Below, piece after piece: positions 51,261 through 62,784 of a DNA stretch of 64,000 nucleotides. The translations under genes and the position numbers were made by a program. The stretch spans positions 1-64,000 of the forward strand of contig QVRM01004868.1 of the NCBI GenBank assembly GCA_003439945.1. The letters are read 5' to 3'. The notes beneath the pieces are model-generated. The model searched no databases. It saw only the letters and a program-made list of their open reading frames with translations, and was not told the origin of the DNA. The stretch is from Dermanyssus gallinae. Taxonomy: Eukaryota > Arthropoda > Arachnida > Mesostigmata > Dermanyssidae. The first letter of the stretch is position 1, and each line of letters begins with the position of its first letter.

Positions 51261-52329
51261 TATTGGGGCCGTTTTTGATTATGTGTTTTAAACGAAACTT
51301 TCCGATAGTTTTAATGACATCTCTTGGTTCGTATGTTTTGCTCAATTCTGCTAAAAGCAGATAGTGATGATCAGACTACTATGTTTAAACTTGTTTCATT
51401 TCTAATTCTAGTTAGAAAGGCATAGGCGTACACTATATTTTCTTCGAAAGAAAAACGCTTCGACGAAAACCCGTGGCTTAAACAAGCACTATATTCATTG
51501 ATAACGATTGAATGATTGATTAATATATATATGCTCATAGCTCATCAAGGACTATATTGTTGCTGCTAGGCTAGCTGTTTCAGGCTCGGATGTAGGGTAG
51601 GTATGTGTGCTAGGAGGTTAGAGATTGCCAACACGATTTAAACCTTTTCCGTTTGCCTTGTACAGCGGGAAGAAGGACAAGATCGAGACGATTAGCAGAT
51701 GCAGGTTTTGCAGCTACCAGTCGTCTGCCGTCGTAATCGTCAACTCGATTGCAGCTCGATTGTGACGCGATGGCAGATCGCGTGTTTGCGGTTGTTGTTG
51801 TTGTTGTTGTTGTGTGACGGCCCGCACACGACGTGTGTTCTTTTGTTGAGACGGTCATTTTCTTCTTCGCCATCATCATCATACGAAGAAGAAGAAGAAG
51901 AAGAACGACCGACTGATTGACCGTCTGACCGATTGACCGTCTAACCGACCGACGGACCAATCCACAGACAGACAGGCAGAGAGACAGGCAAACAGAACGT
52001 GGCGTGCTTAAGCCAAACCCAACGGGACAAAGCCGTCATTTTCCACCGCTCTTTGGTCGGTCTATTTGACGGTCTTTGTTGTTGCTGCCGTTGCCGCCCG
52101 TCCCTCGCACCGCTGGTGCAGCTGTAATCATCACATACACACGTACATAAACGCGTATGCATGCATGATTGCACGTACAAAGTGTACGTGCATGCATTCG
52201 CAGACGCAAACGCAAGTGTAGACGCGATGCAGTGGCGATGAGTCGACCAGCAAGCACAGGTACAGCAGCAGCAGCAGCAACAACAACAGATGCTGTTGTT
52301 GCTACGTCGACTTCGACTACCGCCTACTC
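51261..52329. other. No gene recognised
   Basis: A TTG run at about 51789-51812 and a GAA run at about 51884-51904. The 52169-52441 frame has plausible composition but no family resemblance or supporting signal. Confidence 0.4.
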
Positions 52330-52362
52330 AATTCTAGACTTATTAGAATCAAGTCTAGAATT
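52330..52362. repeat. 12-bp perfect inverted repeat plus a third copy
   Basis: AATTCTAGACTT and AAGTCTAGAATT pair exactly around a 9-base spacer. GAATTCTAGACTA occurs again at about 52390, so the motif is present three times in 70 bases. Confidence 0.65.
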
Positions 52363-52529
52363 AAAAACATTGTTTAAGGAGGTTGTTTTGAATTCTAGAC
52401 TATCCTCCGTCCCTCCTCTACGGGCTTGGAACTTAACCTGAGGTCTATGTTCTTCAGTCTGCACCGATATGGGCCGGATGGCACGTTAAGATATCTAGGG
52501 TTTCCCTAACAGTCCTCGTGGCATCAGCA

Positions 52530-52685
52530 TGGACGCTGACACTCAGCGGTATGATGGTTAATCATCTATTCTCAATGAGCATCGAAGCTCAAAGAAAATT
52601 CGATCAACAACAACAGGGATCGAACCGGCGACACTCCGGTAGATGACAACCATGACTAGCGCACTAGTCCCCCCGAGACGAACTC
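52530..52685 (-). mobile_element. tRNA-derived SINE, family 2, copy 4
   Basis: Minus strand: the head region GGGGGGACTAGTGCGCTAGT, then CATGGTTGTCATCTACCGG, the B-box GCCGGTTCGATCCC, and a body with GAATTTTCTTTGAGCTTCG, then ATGCTCATTGAGAATAG, then GCTGAGTGTCAGCG. Its body is continuous and serves as the reference for the split copy at 31.9 kb. Confidence 0.78.
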
Positions 52686-52813
52686 GTCGTTGGATCGTTG
52701 TCAGACAGTGTTTTTTGTTCTGCTTGAGCTGCTGCGCCTATATTGTTGTTTAGAACAATCGGTCAACTTCAGGGAGGGGCCATTTTGACACAATTAGTTC
52801 ATCAAAAAGCAAT

Positions 52814-52851
<38 letters not shown>

Positions 52852-52926
52852 TGGATATCGTTCAGTGTGCTATTTATTTGTGCTGTAAATGACGCTAACA
52901 TTTGTAAAAAGCTTATCTCAGTACGT

Positions 52927-52962
<36 letters not shown>

Positions 52963-53159
52963 TCCCTGAAAAAAATATAGGGCCACCCATGTTTGTTACA
53001 TTTCACGCATTTATTATAACATATCGTGTTAAAATCTCAGTGATACATGCTCACAGAGTAACAGCGAAGACTTCTATCGACATTTAGGGTCTCGGATTAC
53101 TTTGAACCACGAGATTTTCACATTTGGCACAGCTAAACCGCGAAAAAATTATAAGGCCA

Positions 53160-54127
53160 CTAGCAAGATACCTGGGTTAACAAATTAATTAAGCAGATCA
53201 ACGGCATTTGGGCTAATTTCACGGCATTTAGACTATACATAGTACTCAGTGAACTTCCCATTAAGTCAGATAACCTCAAAAGTGCGGTTTGGTATAGTGT
53301 AAAACGAATTTTGGATGCCGTTTTGCAAGAGCTCGTCCCAAGCCTCGAAAATTGTTTTTTATCCGTGTAAACTTTTTGTTCGTGCCAGCTCCACACATTC
53401 TGGATCATATTTAGATCAGATGAGAGTGCAGGCTAGCGAAGGAATTCAATGTGACGTTGGTCGAACCAGCTTCCAATCAGCCTGGCGGTGTGAATCGGGG
53501 CGTTATCGTGTGTAAAAACAAAGTCTGGCCATCCCATCAGCTTAAAATGCGCCGATTGCTCTTTTAGCAAATCCCCGTATCGCGTCGAATAAACACGACC
53601 GTCTAAAAAAACAATCGACGACTTTGTATAATATCGGATAGCAGCCCAGATCACCACTGAACCGCCACCTAAGTGACGTTTTGACAAAATTCGTTCTTCC
53701 TTGCGGACATCGTGCGAATAATAGTAAAATCGATCCGATTCATCAAAGTTAAACTTTTTCATTCGAAAAGAGCGCTCTGTGTCACTCAGTGGTCCATCAT
53801 ATCGTATCGTGGGCACTCAGTGGTCCATGACATTTTATCGTGGGCGAAGTCAAGACGAGCTTTCATCGGTCAGCGGTCAATCGTTGTTTTTTCTTGTGTT
53901 TTTGCCAATTTGTCTTCCTGAGGAAGCTTTGCACAATTTCGCACTTTCGTTTGCACGTCGGCCGCCGCCGCAATTGCCCTTGCCGAGGGCGTAGAGTTCG
54001 ACGATTTCTTCAGAATTGCAGCTTGTTTCGTTCCGAAATAAAATTTGGACGCCCGGAACTCCTTTTTTACGGCGTATTTTTTACCTAAATTAACAAAGTT
54101 ATTTACTACTTGGGCACAACGCCCCAA
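53160..54127 (-). pseudogene. Tc3-like transposase, inactivated
   Basis: The minus-strand reading keeps the Tc1/Tc3 order over at least three frames. From the N-terminal side come SARAIAAAADVQTKVRNCAK, then a TGA at 53870-53872, then MKARLDFAHDKMSWTTE. A 31-bp tandem duplication follows and breaks the frame. ALFSNEK then appears where FSDEK is expected, so the first catalytic Asp is Asn. Next come KFNFDESDRFYYYSHDVRKE, HLGGGSVVIWAAI and THDNAPIHTA (second Asp kept). A stop then precedes PALSSDLNMIQNVW, where the usual Glu of PIENVW is Gln. With two of three catalytic residues lost plus stops and frameshifts, it cannot make an active enzyme. KFNFD and DVRKE are closest to the Tc3 branch as I recall it. 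Confidence 0.88.
53783..53844 (-). repeat. 31-bp tandem duplication inside the transposase gene
   Basis: CACTCAGTGGTCCAT plus 16 bases is repeated at 53783-53813 and 53814-53844 with about five differences. Because 31 is not a multiple of three, it shifts the transposase frame. The divergence between copies shows it is not recent. Confidence 0.85.
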
Positions 54128-54362
54128 TTGACAGAAAATTTAGCGATTAGAGAGGCCGATGTCCTTATAAGCCTTGATATGGGCCTTTCCTTCACCCATG
54201 AGGCGCCAGCCTAAGCTTATCGTTTGAACAAAGAAAAAACTTCTGGTAGGAGGTCTGCCTTTGTTTCTGTCGAGCCGTTAAATGAGCCCAAATGTCGTTA
54301 TTCCGTTTAATTCACTCGTTAATACATGCATCTTGCTAGTGACATTATCATTTTTTCAGGGA

Positions 54363-54365
<3 letters not shown>

Positions 54366-54407
<42 letters not shown>

Positions 54408-54639
54408 GGGAAGCAGATTATCACAGCCAGTGTACGATAAGCAATTATTCCACTGTACAGTTCATTGATTAGTTTTCGATATGCTTGGCGATGTATTATA
54501 AATACATACGCACGTACGCAGGTGCATGTTTTTCAAATACACAGATATGCACGTTCGTTTGTATTTATAGACGCGCACGACGCCTATATCTATATGCTAT
54601 ATGCATTTGTCAATACATGCATGCTACGATGTACATATA

Positions 54640-54687
<48 letters not shown>

Positions 54688-54800
54688 GCACGTTACGTCG
54701 TACCAATGTACAAGTGCGGCTAAATGATAAGGAGGACGATGATGATAATTGCATTGTATATGTATCTTCATATACAATATGTATATACGTTTCCGTATGC

Positions 54801-54873
<73 letters not shown>

Positions 54874-54880
54874 TATATAT
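54366..54880. repeat. Cluster of (TA)n tracts
   Basis: TA tracts at 54366-54400, about 54630-54684 and about 54803-54868, with unique sequence between. A CAA run follows at about 54920-54950. Confidence 0.9.
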
Positions 54881-55516
54881 TGTTTGTTTCGCAACTTTGC
54901 ATTTCAAAATGGTATATATAACAACAACAGCAACAACAACAACAACAACAATATGTATGTATATGTATATATACATGCATATGTTATAGCGGTGAACTTT
55001 AATGTGATTATGGTGCAAATATGCAATTATTATTATGTGATCGCACTTTGCGTTGCGACAGGCTGCCAAATTGCGGTCAACTCGTGGTCAACAGAGTCAG
55101 CAGCCGATGGTCTCATGCATGACAATGCTTGAGTGGGTCTAACAGCAAACACTACGGGAAGAAGGAGGACTGCGAGCATATTGACATGGAGAAATAGAGA
55201 GGGGCAGTGAGAAGGCGAGAGGGAGAGAGAGAGAGAGAGATAAATCGCGAAAGACCACTGGAGAGCCGGAAGGAGGGCATGGAGAGGGTAAAGCGAGTCG
55301 GGAAAGCGTGGACCTGAACGGGTCGGTCCTCAGCAGCAACAGCAAGGCCATTGTGCTTAGGGGCAGACGATCGTTTCCGATGGTGTCTTCAGACGTACTT
55401 CTAGACTTTTTCTTGGCTATAGCAGTCGTAGTCGTAGTAATTATAGTAGTAGTAGTAGTAGCATTCGTAGTAACAGTGGTGGTCGAAGTCGTCGTAATAG
55501 AAGTAAAAACAATACC

Positions 55517-55572
55517 GGTGTTGTTGTTGCCGTTGTTATTGTTGTTGTCGCTGCTGCTGTTGTTGTTGTCGC

Positions 55573-55610
<38 letters not shown>

Positions 55611-55617
55611 TTGTTGC

Positions 55618-55653
<36 letters not shown>

Positions 55654-55663
55654 CGGTATTCTT
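55517..55663 (+). repeat. (TTG/CTG)n microsatellite, about 145 bp
   Basis: Mixed GTTGTTGTT and GCTGCTGCT units. GTA-rich sequence precedes it (about 55425-55505). The open frame spanning it is poly-L and not credible. Confidence 0.95.
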
Positions 55664-56089
55664 GCGGTTGTTTTTAGTGCTGTGTGGGTGGCGCTGACGA
55701 TGGCGGTGCTGAATGGTGGCGCCAGTTAGATGAATGGATGGATGGGTGAATGAATGAAAGAATGCTCATAGATGCATGAGGACAGAATCACATTTACATT
55801 CCAATAACCATACTCTGCCTATATCACTCACACCCTATCTCCCTCTCTCTCTCTCTCTCTCTCTGCATGATCTCTCTATCTCTCTCTTGATATCTCGCTT
55901 CACTTCTCTTTACACATACACAAACACAATAATCAGACACGCATTTACACAGCTAGATAAATACAACACACAAACATCACTATGACGAACGCGGGCGGCT
56001 TCGATCGAGCATCAGCGCGCGCGAACAGACACGGCTATTGATGCTAGCAATTATCTCTTGTATTGACGCTATATATATATTTATTATAT

Positions 56090-56105
56090 ATATACTGTGC
56101 GTATG

Positions 56106-56162
<57 letters not shown>

Positions 56163-56260
56163 TGTGCGTATGTATATATAAATATTGCCACAAAAACTGT
56201 TGGGAAAACTCTAGATATCTCAACATGTCCGCTCATGCTGCCGCTCACTCTCTCTATATA

Positions 56261-56297
<37 letters not shown>

Positions 56298-56325
56298 TGC
56301 GTCAATATGCAGTCCGCTGATGCTG

Positions 56326-56377
<52 letters not shown>

Positions 56378-56459
56378 TGCGTATGTATGTATAAATATTG
56401 CCACAAAAACTGCTGGGAAAATTCTAAATACCTTAACATGTCCGCTCATGCTGCCGCTC
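56090..56459 (+). repeat. Tandem repeat of 213-bp period containing TA/TC tracts
   Basis: A unit of about 86 bases (ACTGTGCGTATGTATATATA, then ATATTGCCACAAAAACTG, ending CCGCTCATGCTGCCGCTC) occurs at 56161-56246 and 56374-56459 with about 10% difference. A partial start lies at about 56093-56115 and a diverged middle piece (CAGTGCGTCAATATGCAGTC) at about 56295. TA tracts and a TC run fill the spaces between. Confidence 0.85.
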
Positions 56460-56526
56460 TAAGCGCCTCTGATACAAAAGGGTGACTTCTGCGTTTAGGT
56501 ATACATGTCAACCGAATAGTAAATCT

Positions 56527-56565
<39 letters not shown>

Positions 56566-59500
56566 AATTTATACTTACCAATGGAAAGCCAGACAGCTCC
56601 CTGCTGGCTACGATCGTAAACAGCATGGTTAGCATAAACAGTTGAATTTTGTGAGCGACCGGTTCTTGTCTATTTCCGTGTTGTCTCTTACCCTCTCTGT
56701 CACTCCTCTCCTCTCGTTCGACCGGTTAATTCTCTTCTGTCACTCTCTGTTGCAGCATTTCGTCGTCATTCAAGCAAGAGAACGACAAATATATACAATA
56801 TAATATTCTATGCAGATCTAGCTGTATCCGAAGCTCACCGCACCGTCTGTGACGATGTCACTTAACCAATAACCAACCCGGCTACCGTGGGCACAAATGG
56901 CAGAAATTTTCCAGCCGAGATTCGCTTCGAACAGGGAACCGAACAACGTAGTATAGGAAGACTGCACTGTTTATAAACAACAACGGCTTGTTTCGAAATC
57001 GAGTCAAAAGCGGCTTATTTTAGAGTTCAAGGATGATAAGCGCGTATATATACATATTTTTATGTGTGCTCTATGCATTGCTTCTCAGTACACACACACA
57101 CACATATTGATATATACATGCACTTGAAGCATTGCCTTTCAGTAGCACACAAAGTAACAGTACAATATTCGTCGCTAATGCATTCGGGTACACATTCAGT
57201 GCTGTTTACACGTTCCGTAGAGGCGCGGGTAGCTTTGTATTAAACTGTTTATGTGAATTAGCACACATTCGACTGCTAACAGTACTGCTTCACAGCACTG
57301 CCGTAACAACTACAATCCTACTACCGGCCGCAACTACTGCTATTTGTCTAAATATTATCTATGCAGTCGGTATTAATAATATTATCCGTCTACTACTAGG
57401 CTTTTGTTCAGATTGTCATTTTTAGGATTCCATAATCCAAAACAAGGCATTGATGTGATGCGTACCCAACTGCAATTATCATAATTATCTCTATCCATCA
57501 GGTTCTACGAATTGGAGATTGTGAATGCCACGAAGCATGTCACTTCGTCTACTGACTTAAGTTGTTATTTTTCTTTATTGCGAAAAATACTTTATTCTCT
57601 TTGTAGTGCTGCCACAAACTCTTTCTTCCTCTCTCTCTTTCTCAATACAGTGTGGCAAAATAGAACAGAACGGAATAGACATTCTATAATAGTTAGCTAA
57701 CTAGATATCCTTGTCATGATGGTCGTCGTGGCATAGTTTAAATTTGTTAGGTGGAGATACAGAGAGAAAGAGAGAGGTTGTTGTTATTAATATTGATCAG
57801 TATTTAAAACTAACTAGTAGTAACGTTCGAATACATAGCATCGATTTCAAACAGGATCGTCTACTCATGCCATAGTAATGACCATTAAAATAATTTGGAG
57901 TAATTCTAATTTGGAGTAAACAATTGTAAAAAGGAGTGTTTGTTAGTAGCCAATTCTTGGCTATTTCCTGGCCTTGTTAGCCTCCGCTAATCTGGAAGCA
58001 TGACTTACCTAGTCCACACGAGCCCCAGCCATCGAAAGCGCTAATGAGTCAGTTTCAGTTGCATCCCATGCAACAAACATGCAGCCATGCTCAAAGGGAG
58101 CCAAAGCAAGACCATCAGGTGTTTCCCCATCGCCCCTGAAACGACCTGCAGGCTCCAGCATACGCATAAAAGATGGCTGATCTCAATGCCCGACTAAACG
58201 TATTGTTTGGAGTGCAGTAAAGTGTTCCCCGAGCAGGCAGGACCTTTTTGTGGGAGGTTTCGGGAATGCATAATGCACATGCGTCGCTGGCAGCTATCAG
58301 CAACTAGTGAGGGACTCACAAAGCCTCTAAACCCGCAGTATTTCTACCCACCCCCCAGGTTCGGAATTGCGAGGCATTTCTAGTAGCGCGCGTAACCAGA
58401 CGTCGTCTTCTTAGTTCGTGACAGCTTGAAGCCTAGCCCTGTCAAGTGCGGAAGAGGCTCGATTAGCAACAACAACAATGTATTCCTTGCTTCTCTTGCA
58501 AAGGAGTTATCCAAGCAACGCTGTTCTTATCGTCATGTTTGCTGCTGCTACTATTGTTATTATGAATGCTGTCACTGCCATCCCTTGGAGTTACTGCATC
58601 GCTACTACATGGATTTGTGGTTTGGCTGGCTAACATCGCTGTTGTGTTGCCTAGTGGCCGGCAGTTTCCGAGATAATGTTGTGACGATAAAGACGGGAAG
58701 ACGAGTATTCAACTCAGTGCGTATTATTTTTACTATTTTTGGTGCGAACGCTGTCGACAGTAATTATCATTAGCGACGTGCTATTTGTCGATGGGGTAGA
58801 ATCGCGGACATGGCCAACGACTCTGGAATAGCAGTTACGGGTTCAAGCTACCGGGACGACATATAACATTTCGTTATGTGTCGAACATTATCGCAATCGT
58901 TCTTGAGATTTGCCGACAGAGACGTGGGTTGAATCTATGAATTGAATCTAAAAAAAAATAGCGTCGTTCATCGCAATCAGCACCAACATTTGCGTCGATT
59001 GAACAGATCCTAGTAATACTGTGATGAACAAACTGGTTTGTCTGTCTGGGACGATGGCGGAGTCCAGCCGGAATAGAATTATTATAACTCAAGCGTGTGT
59101 AATGTGTATATATATATATATACACATATATATCCGAAACGTAAATATTATTACTCAAGCACAACTCCCTGCCGAACGCGGCAGAGGGAGAACCCGTTTT
59201 ATGTATACTGAGAAACATTTCTCGAACATAATTAATAATAATCGAAAAACATCTTGTGCGGAGTTTGCCAGTGGGAGATTTTCCTAGACCCTACCAAGGC
59301 TATAAGTCAACATTGGTAGAATTTTAAGCTCCAAAAGTCTAACTGCAATATTAGGCAAAAGACACACTTCGAGCCTCTCTCACCTCCGTGTGCACGGACA
59401 CAATTGCTGCTCGGCATCTGTTTGCGACGTGTTGTGAAAAGGTCGTTGCCATATATAGGACTCTGAGACCCAAATATGGAAAGGAGCTGACACATTTCAG

Positions 59501-59765
59501 ATCTGTCGGGCAGCACGGATAGTTCTATCTGCGGCAGCAAATTGACCTCATATGCGAGACATAATCGCTTTTGTTTTCCCTCAATTTTGCTTGAAGTCCC
59601 TTGCTGTTTAGGTAGGCTTCAATGTCGCCGACAATACGTCGGACGGCCCCGATACGTCACGGTGTGTAGTCACGACGTCATACAAAAATGGGAATAAATT
59701 GACATACATATTGATAAATGTACCCTCTTCTCGAGTGCAGAGTTTATAACCTTAGCAAACTTAGT
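56460..59765. other. No gene recognised
   Basis: A TA tract at about 56534-56561. Frames at 57132-57425 and 58426-58773 are hydrophobic or Cys-rich without a recognisable family. A weak tRNA-like B-box, ACGGGTTCAAGCTACC, lies at about 58837. Confidence 0.4.
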
Positions 59766-59927
59766 GTTCAACAAGGCGTTGGCCAACTGGCTTTGCGTTT
59801 TTCTTACTCTGTCCTATAGGAACTAACGGACAATTTTCGTTCGGACATCACGGTCAGCTATCTAAACGATGTGGCGCTAGCTGGTTCATGTCAGGCTGCA
59901 ATGGCAGACATAGTTAAGAGTTAAGCG
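59766..59927 (+). pseudogene. Reverse transcriptase catalytic-core relic (non-LTR)
   Basis: One frame reads VQQGVGQLALRFSYSVL, a TAG stop (59817-59819), ELTDNFRSDITVSYLNDVAL, AGSCQAAMADIVK and a stop. This follows two reverse transcriptase signatures in the right order and spacing: a GVQQGDPLGPLLF-type block and a YLDD-type catalytic block followed by a GG/AGS motif. The first Asp of the catalytic pair is Asn (YLND) and there is a premature stop, so it is dead. A further conserved-looking piece (RLVVNAARRCETYQY, in a shifted frame) follows to about 59990. It may belong to the same element family as the C-terminal relic at 45.4 kb. Limits are uncertain. Confidence 0.6.
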
Positions 59928-59990
59928 TTTCGATGCTAGAAGCCGGCTTGTGGTGAATGCCGCACGTAGATGTGAGACTTACCAGTACCG

Positions 59991-61619
59991 AAGCGGGGTC
60001 AGACCAATATTTGAAGAAAACCTGCCGAGGAATTAACAAGGCTAATTTGTGGAGTAAGATACAGAATTAGAGGCTGAAAATTGGCTGGCCTTTGATAATT
60101 AAAAACAGAGGGCAACAAGCTTGTAAACACATCTCGTACTTAAAACGTTGGGCTATGTAAGCGCGGGTGAATGAGTATGGATAAATTATGAGAGTACAAT
60201 CAGCCGTTTTTGTAAGCTTATTTTGTTTCCGTATTGTTTCTGCTGTGATCTTTTTGTTTTTAATCGAGACGGCGCCATGCGGAACTCGTGCCGCTGCATG
60301 GGTAAGGAGGGCTTCTCTGCAGGCTGTTATGGAAGTATCCCTTGTTGTTGTTGCTGCCGTTTCTCCTATTTTTGTTGTGGTTTTTAATTTGCAGGTTGTT
60401 AATGCCTTTGTTTGTTGCTATGTTTATTGATGCAGCATGCGGCTATTGTTGCTATTACTACGATGTTCGTGCGTACTCTTACTATCACTACATAACTAGC
60501 AACTGCTGCGCTGTAGAGTTTTTTAAATACGGGAATTGGTTACAGTTGTACTATTACAGTCATATATCAAAAGCGATTTAACATGTATTGATGAATGATA
60601 GTTTACAAACCATAGATAATATACGCTACTATGGCAATTGGGCTACTATTGCATGTCATTATTTGTATCGGCGATTTTGTTGTATAAATGGCTCTGCTTC
60701 GCTCATTCCTTGCATGGTATAGTTTTCACAGCTGTTTTTGTTGCCGTTGTTGTTGTTGCTGAGTCGTTCTTTTTTGTTGTTTTCGTGGCCGCAATGATTA
60801 CTGCTTAACGCTGACCGTTGTAATCGTTTGTTATTTTTGTAGTATACTACTCCACTTAAGAATATTTTTGTTAATGTAGCTCTTGTTAGTACTGTTGTTG
60901 TTGTTGCTAATGTAGCTGATACGTTGCTGCAGCAGCTGCTGCTTCTGTTGCGGTAGTTCTTAGTCCAATGATTCGTGAAATGCGTGGGAAAGGTTCCGGT
61001 CTTCTTTCTTCTTAGCTCAACCGGCATATCCGGGCAGGCGTATCCAACCAGCACTTTGTTCATCAACGACCCCAACAACATTAGCAACAACAACAACAAC
61101 AATAGCAACCCTAACACCAACTAAAAACAACATTCAACAACAACAGCAGCAGCAGCACCAAGAATAATCAGGGATGTACGGACGTCGCGGTGGGAAACGT
61201 TACGGAACTGACTCACGATATGCGCGGGCGTCTGTCGCTGCTACTATATTTCGATAACTGCTACTATTAGGAAGAGTGCAGACTTCGACTGCAGCTATCG
61301 CCAAGATCACTGCTATCACCAATAAATAGCCTTACTATCACTGACTTCACTTTTAACACTATACTATTTCTACTGCTACTGCTGCTGCTGCTGGCGGCAG
61401 GGTTAACATCACTCTTGCCAGTATCTAGTTCTGTTACGACGACACGATAGCCACGACGGAAACGACCTAATTTCTTGATGTTGCCTGCGCTGGCCCTTGT
61501 GTTTTTTTCGTTTAGTTAGTGGCTGGTTTGCCATTGTAAGCGGTATTGGTATTATATCCGGCGCCGGCTATTGTCCGACGCAAGATGGTGACCCACCTGC
61601 CTTTGTCGTGAACGCCATC
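59991..61619. other. No gene recognised
   Basis: TTG and CAA runs at about 60738-60760, 60895-60910 and 61084-61105. The 60659-61120 minus frame is low in complexity at its start and has no known domain. Confidence 0.45.
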
Positions 61620-61945
61620 CACAACAACAACAACGTCGAAAGCAACAACAACAACAACAACAACGTCAAGAGCAACAACAACAGTGACAAAAACAACAAT
61701 AACAACTGCAGCAATAGAAACGACACCAACAGTAACAACTGCAGCAATAGAAACGACACCAACAGTAACAACTGCAGCATTAGAAACAACAACAACAATA
61801 CAAATAACAATAACAACAACAACAACAACAATACAAATAACAACAACAACAACAACGACAACAACAAAAATACAAATAACAACGACAACAACGACAACAA
61901 CGACAGCAACAACAACAACAACAACAACAACAATAACAACAACAG
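61620..61945 (+). repeat. (CAA/AAC)n microsatellite, about 325 bp
   Basis: The longest triplet array in the window, made of AAC/ACA units with CAG, GAC and AAT variants. It includes a near-exact 36-bp repeat containing AACTGCAGCAATAGAAACGA at about 61702, 61738 and 61774. It is open in several frames and gives false poly-N, poly-T and poly-V/L proteins. Confidence 0.95.
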
Positions 61946-62383
61946 AAGGATGACACACGACGTCACGGCTAACGGCCACGCCGAGTCGCGTAGCGGGGCG
62001 ATGCTCGCACCGTCATAGAGCAAGCTTGGCTTCTCCTCGTCGTCCATTGATTAAGGCTGGAGCCTTTCTTTTTAGCTGGCTGGCGCTTGCGAATGAAAAG
62101 GGAGAGAAAGAGGAGAGGGAGAGTGCGCGAGAGAGGAAGATCAGCTTCCATGCAGTCCATTTTTGGATTACGTCCTCATCATACGCGGTGCCATTGTCGT
62201 CGTCGTTGTCGCCGTTGTAGACATGGCAACATCGCTGACGTGCTTGATTGAATACTATGATGATCGGGCACATTGTACAGCACCCACGTACAGCTAGCGC
62301 GCACGATGCACGTACCACGTGCAAACTTACACAGCACGCGTATTTGGAACGATACGAATATAGGTGACAATGTGACGTTGATT

Positions 62384-62387
<4 letters not shown>

Positions 62388-62434
<47 letters not shown>
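62388..62434. repeat. (TA)n microsatellite
   Basis: Pure alternating TA. A final tract occurs at about 63832-63859 near the end of the window. Confidence 0.95.
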
Positions 62435-62437
<3 letters not shown>

Positions 62438-62757
62438 TATGTCGCCTTATTCATCACGTTTATTGCACTCATATTGAGTATGTGCATAACACTTATAAAT
62501 AAAGTCGTATTATTATATGTTGTCTTTATACCTCTGCCTAAGTGCTCAGCAGATATTCTAAGTTGTATGTTCAGTTTCTAAACAATTGCCTATTGTATTT
62601 TGTTCGTCTTGCTGCGCATCACCGCACTAGCCTTCTAGGCCATGCCGCCACTATACACGTACTCTATGCAAAAACACAATTGCAAACATTATCCTCCGAG
62701 TTTGCAAGTTTGCGAGCTTGGAAAGCAAACTATCGATTTTACTTTTCTAACTTTCAG

Positions 62758-62784
62758 TGTCATTGTCCACGCATGGTACAAATG
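62758..62784 (+). other. Possible 27-nt microexon
   Basis: The segment is preceded by a pyrimidine-rich acceptor (TTTTCTAACTTTCAG) and followed by GTAAGT. It would encode nine residues (CHCPRMVQM) without changing phase. Chance matches of this quality are expected in 64 kb, and no neighbouring exon is recognised, so this is only a candidate. Confidence 0.15.

Larger units (their letters stand above)
52960..54365 (-). mobile_element. Tc3-like element inserted in a TA microsatellite
   Basis: A 1406-bp element flanked by TA on both sides, within TA tracts at about 52931-52959 and 54366-54400. The ends CAGTCCCTGAAAAAA are inverted repeats. A second, subterminal pair is visible as CACTAGCAAGAT at about 53158 (plus) and reversed near 54333, so the transposase-binding sites seem doubled, as in Tc3-type elements with long ends. 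The transposase gene lies on the minus strand and is dead. Confidence 0.9.

Noticed and set aside
52169..52441. 90-codon frame ending in a plausible amphipathic stretch
   Set aside because: Begins in CA-rich and CAG-rich sequence and spans the inverted CTAGA repeats; no homology signal or gene features.
61497..62047. Frames of 155-173 codons on both strands
   Set aside because: Poly-N, poly-T, poly-V and poly-L readings of a 325-bp CAA-type array; the non-repeat ends have no recognisable domain.
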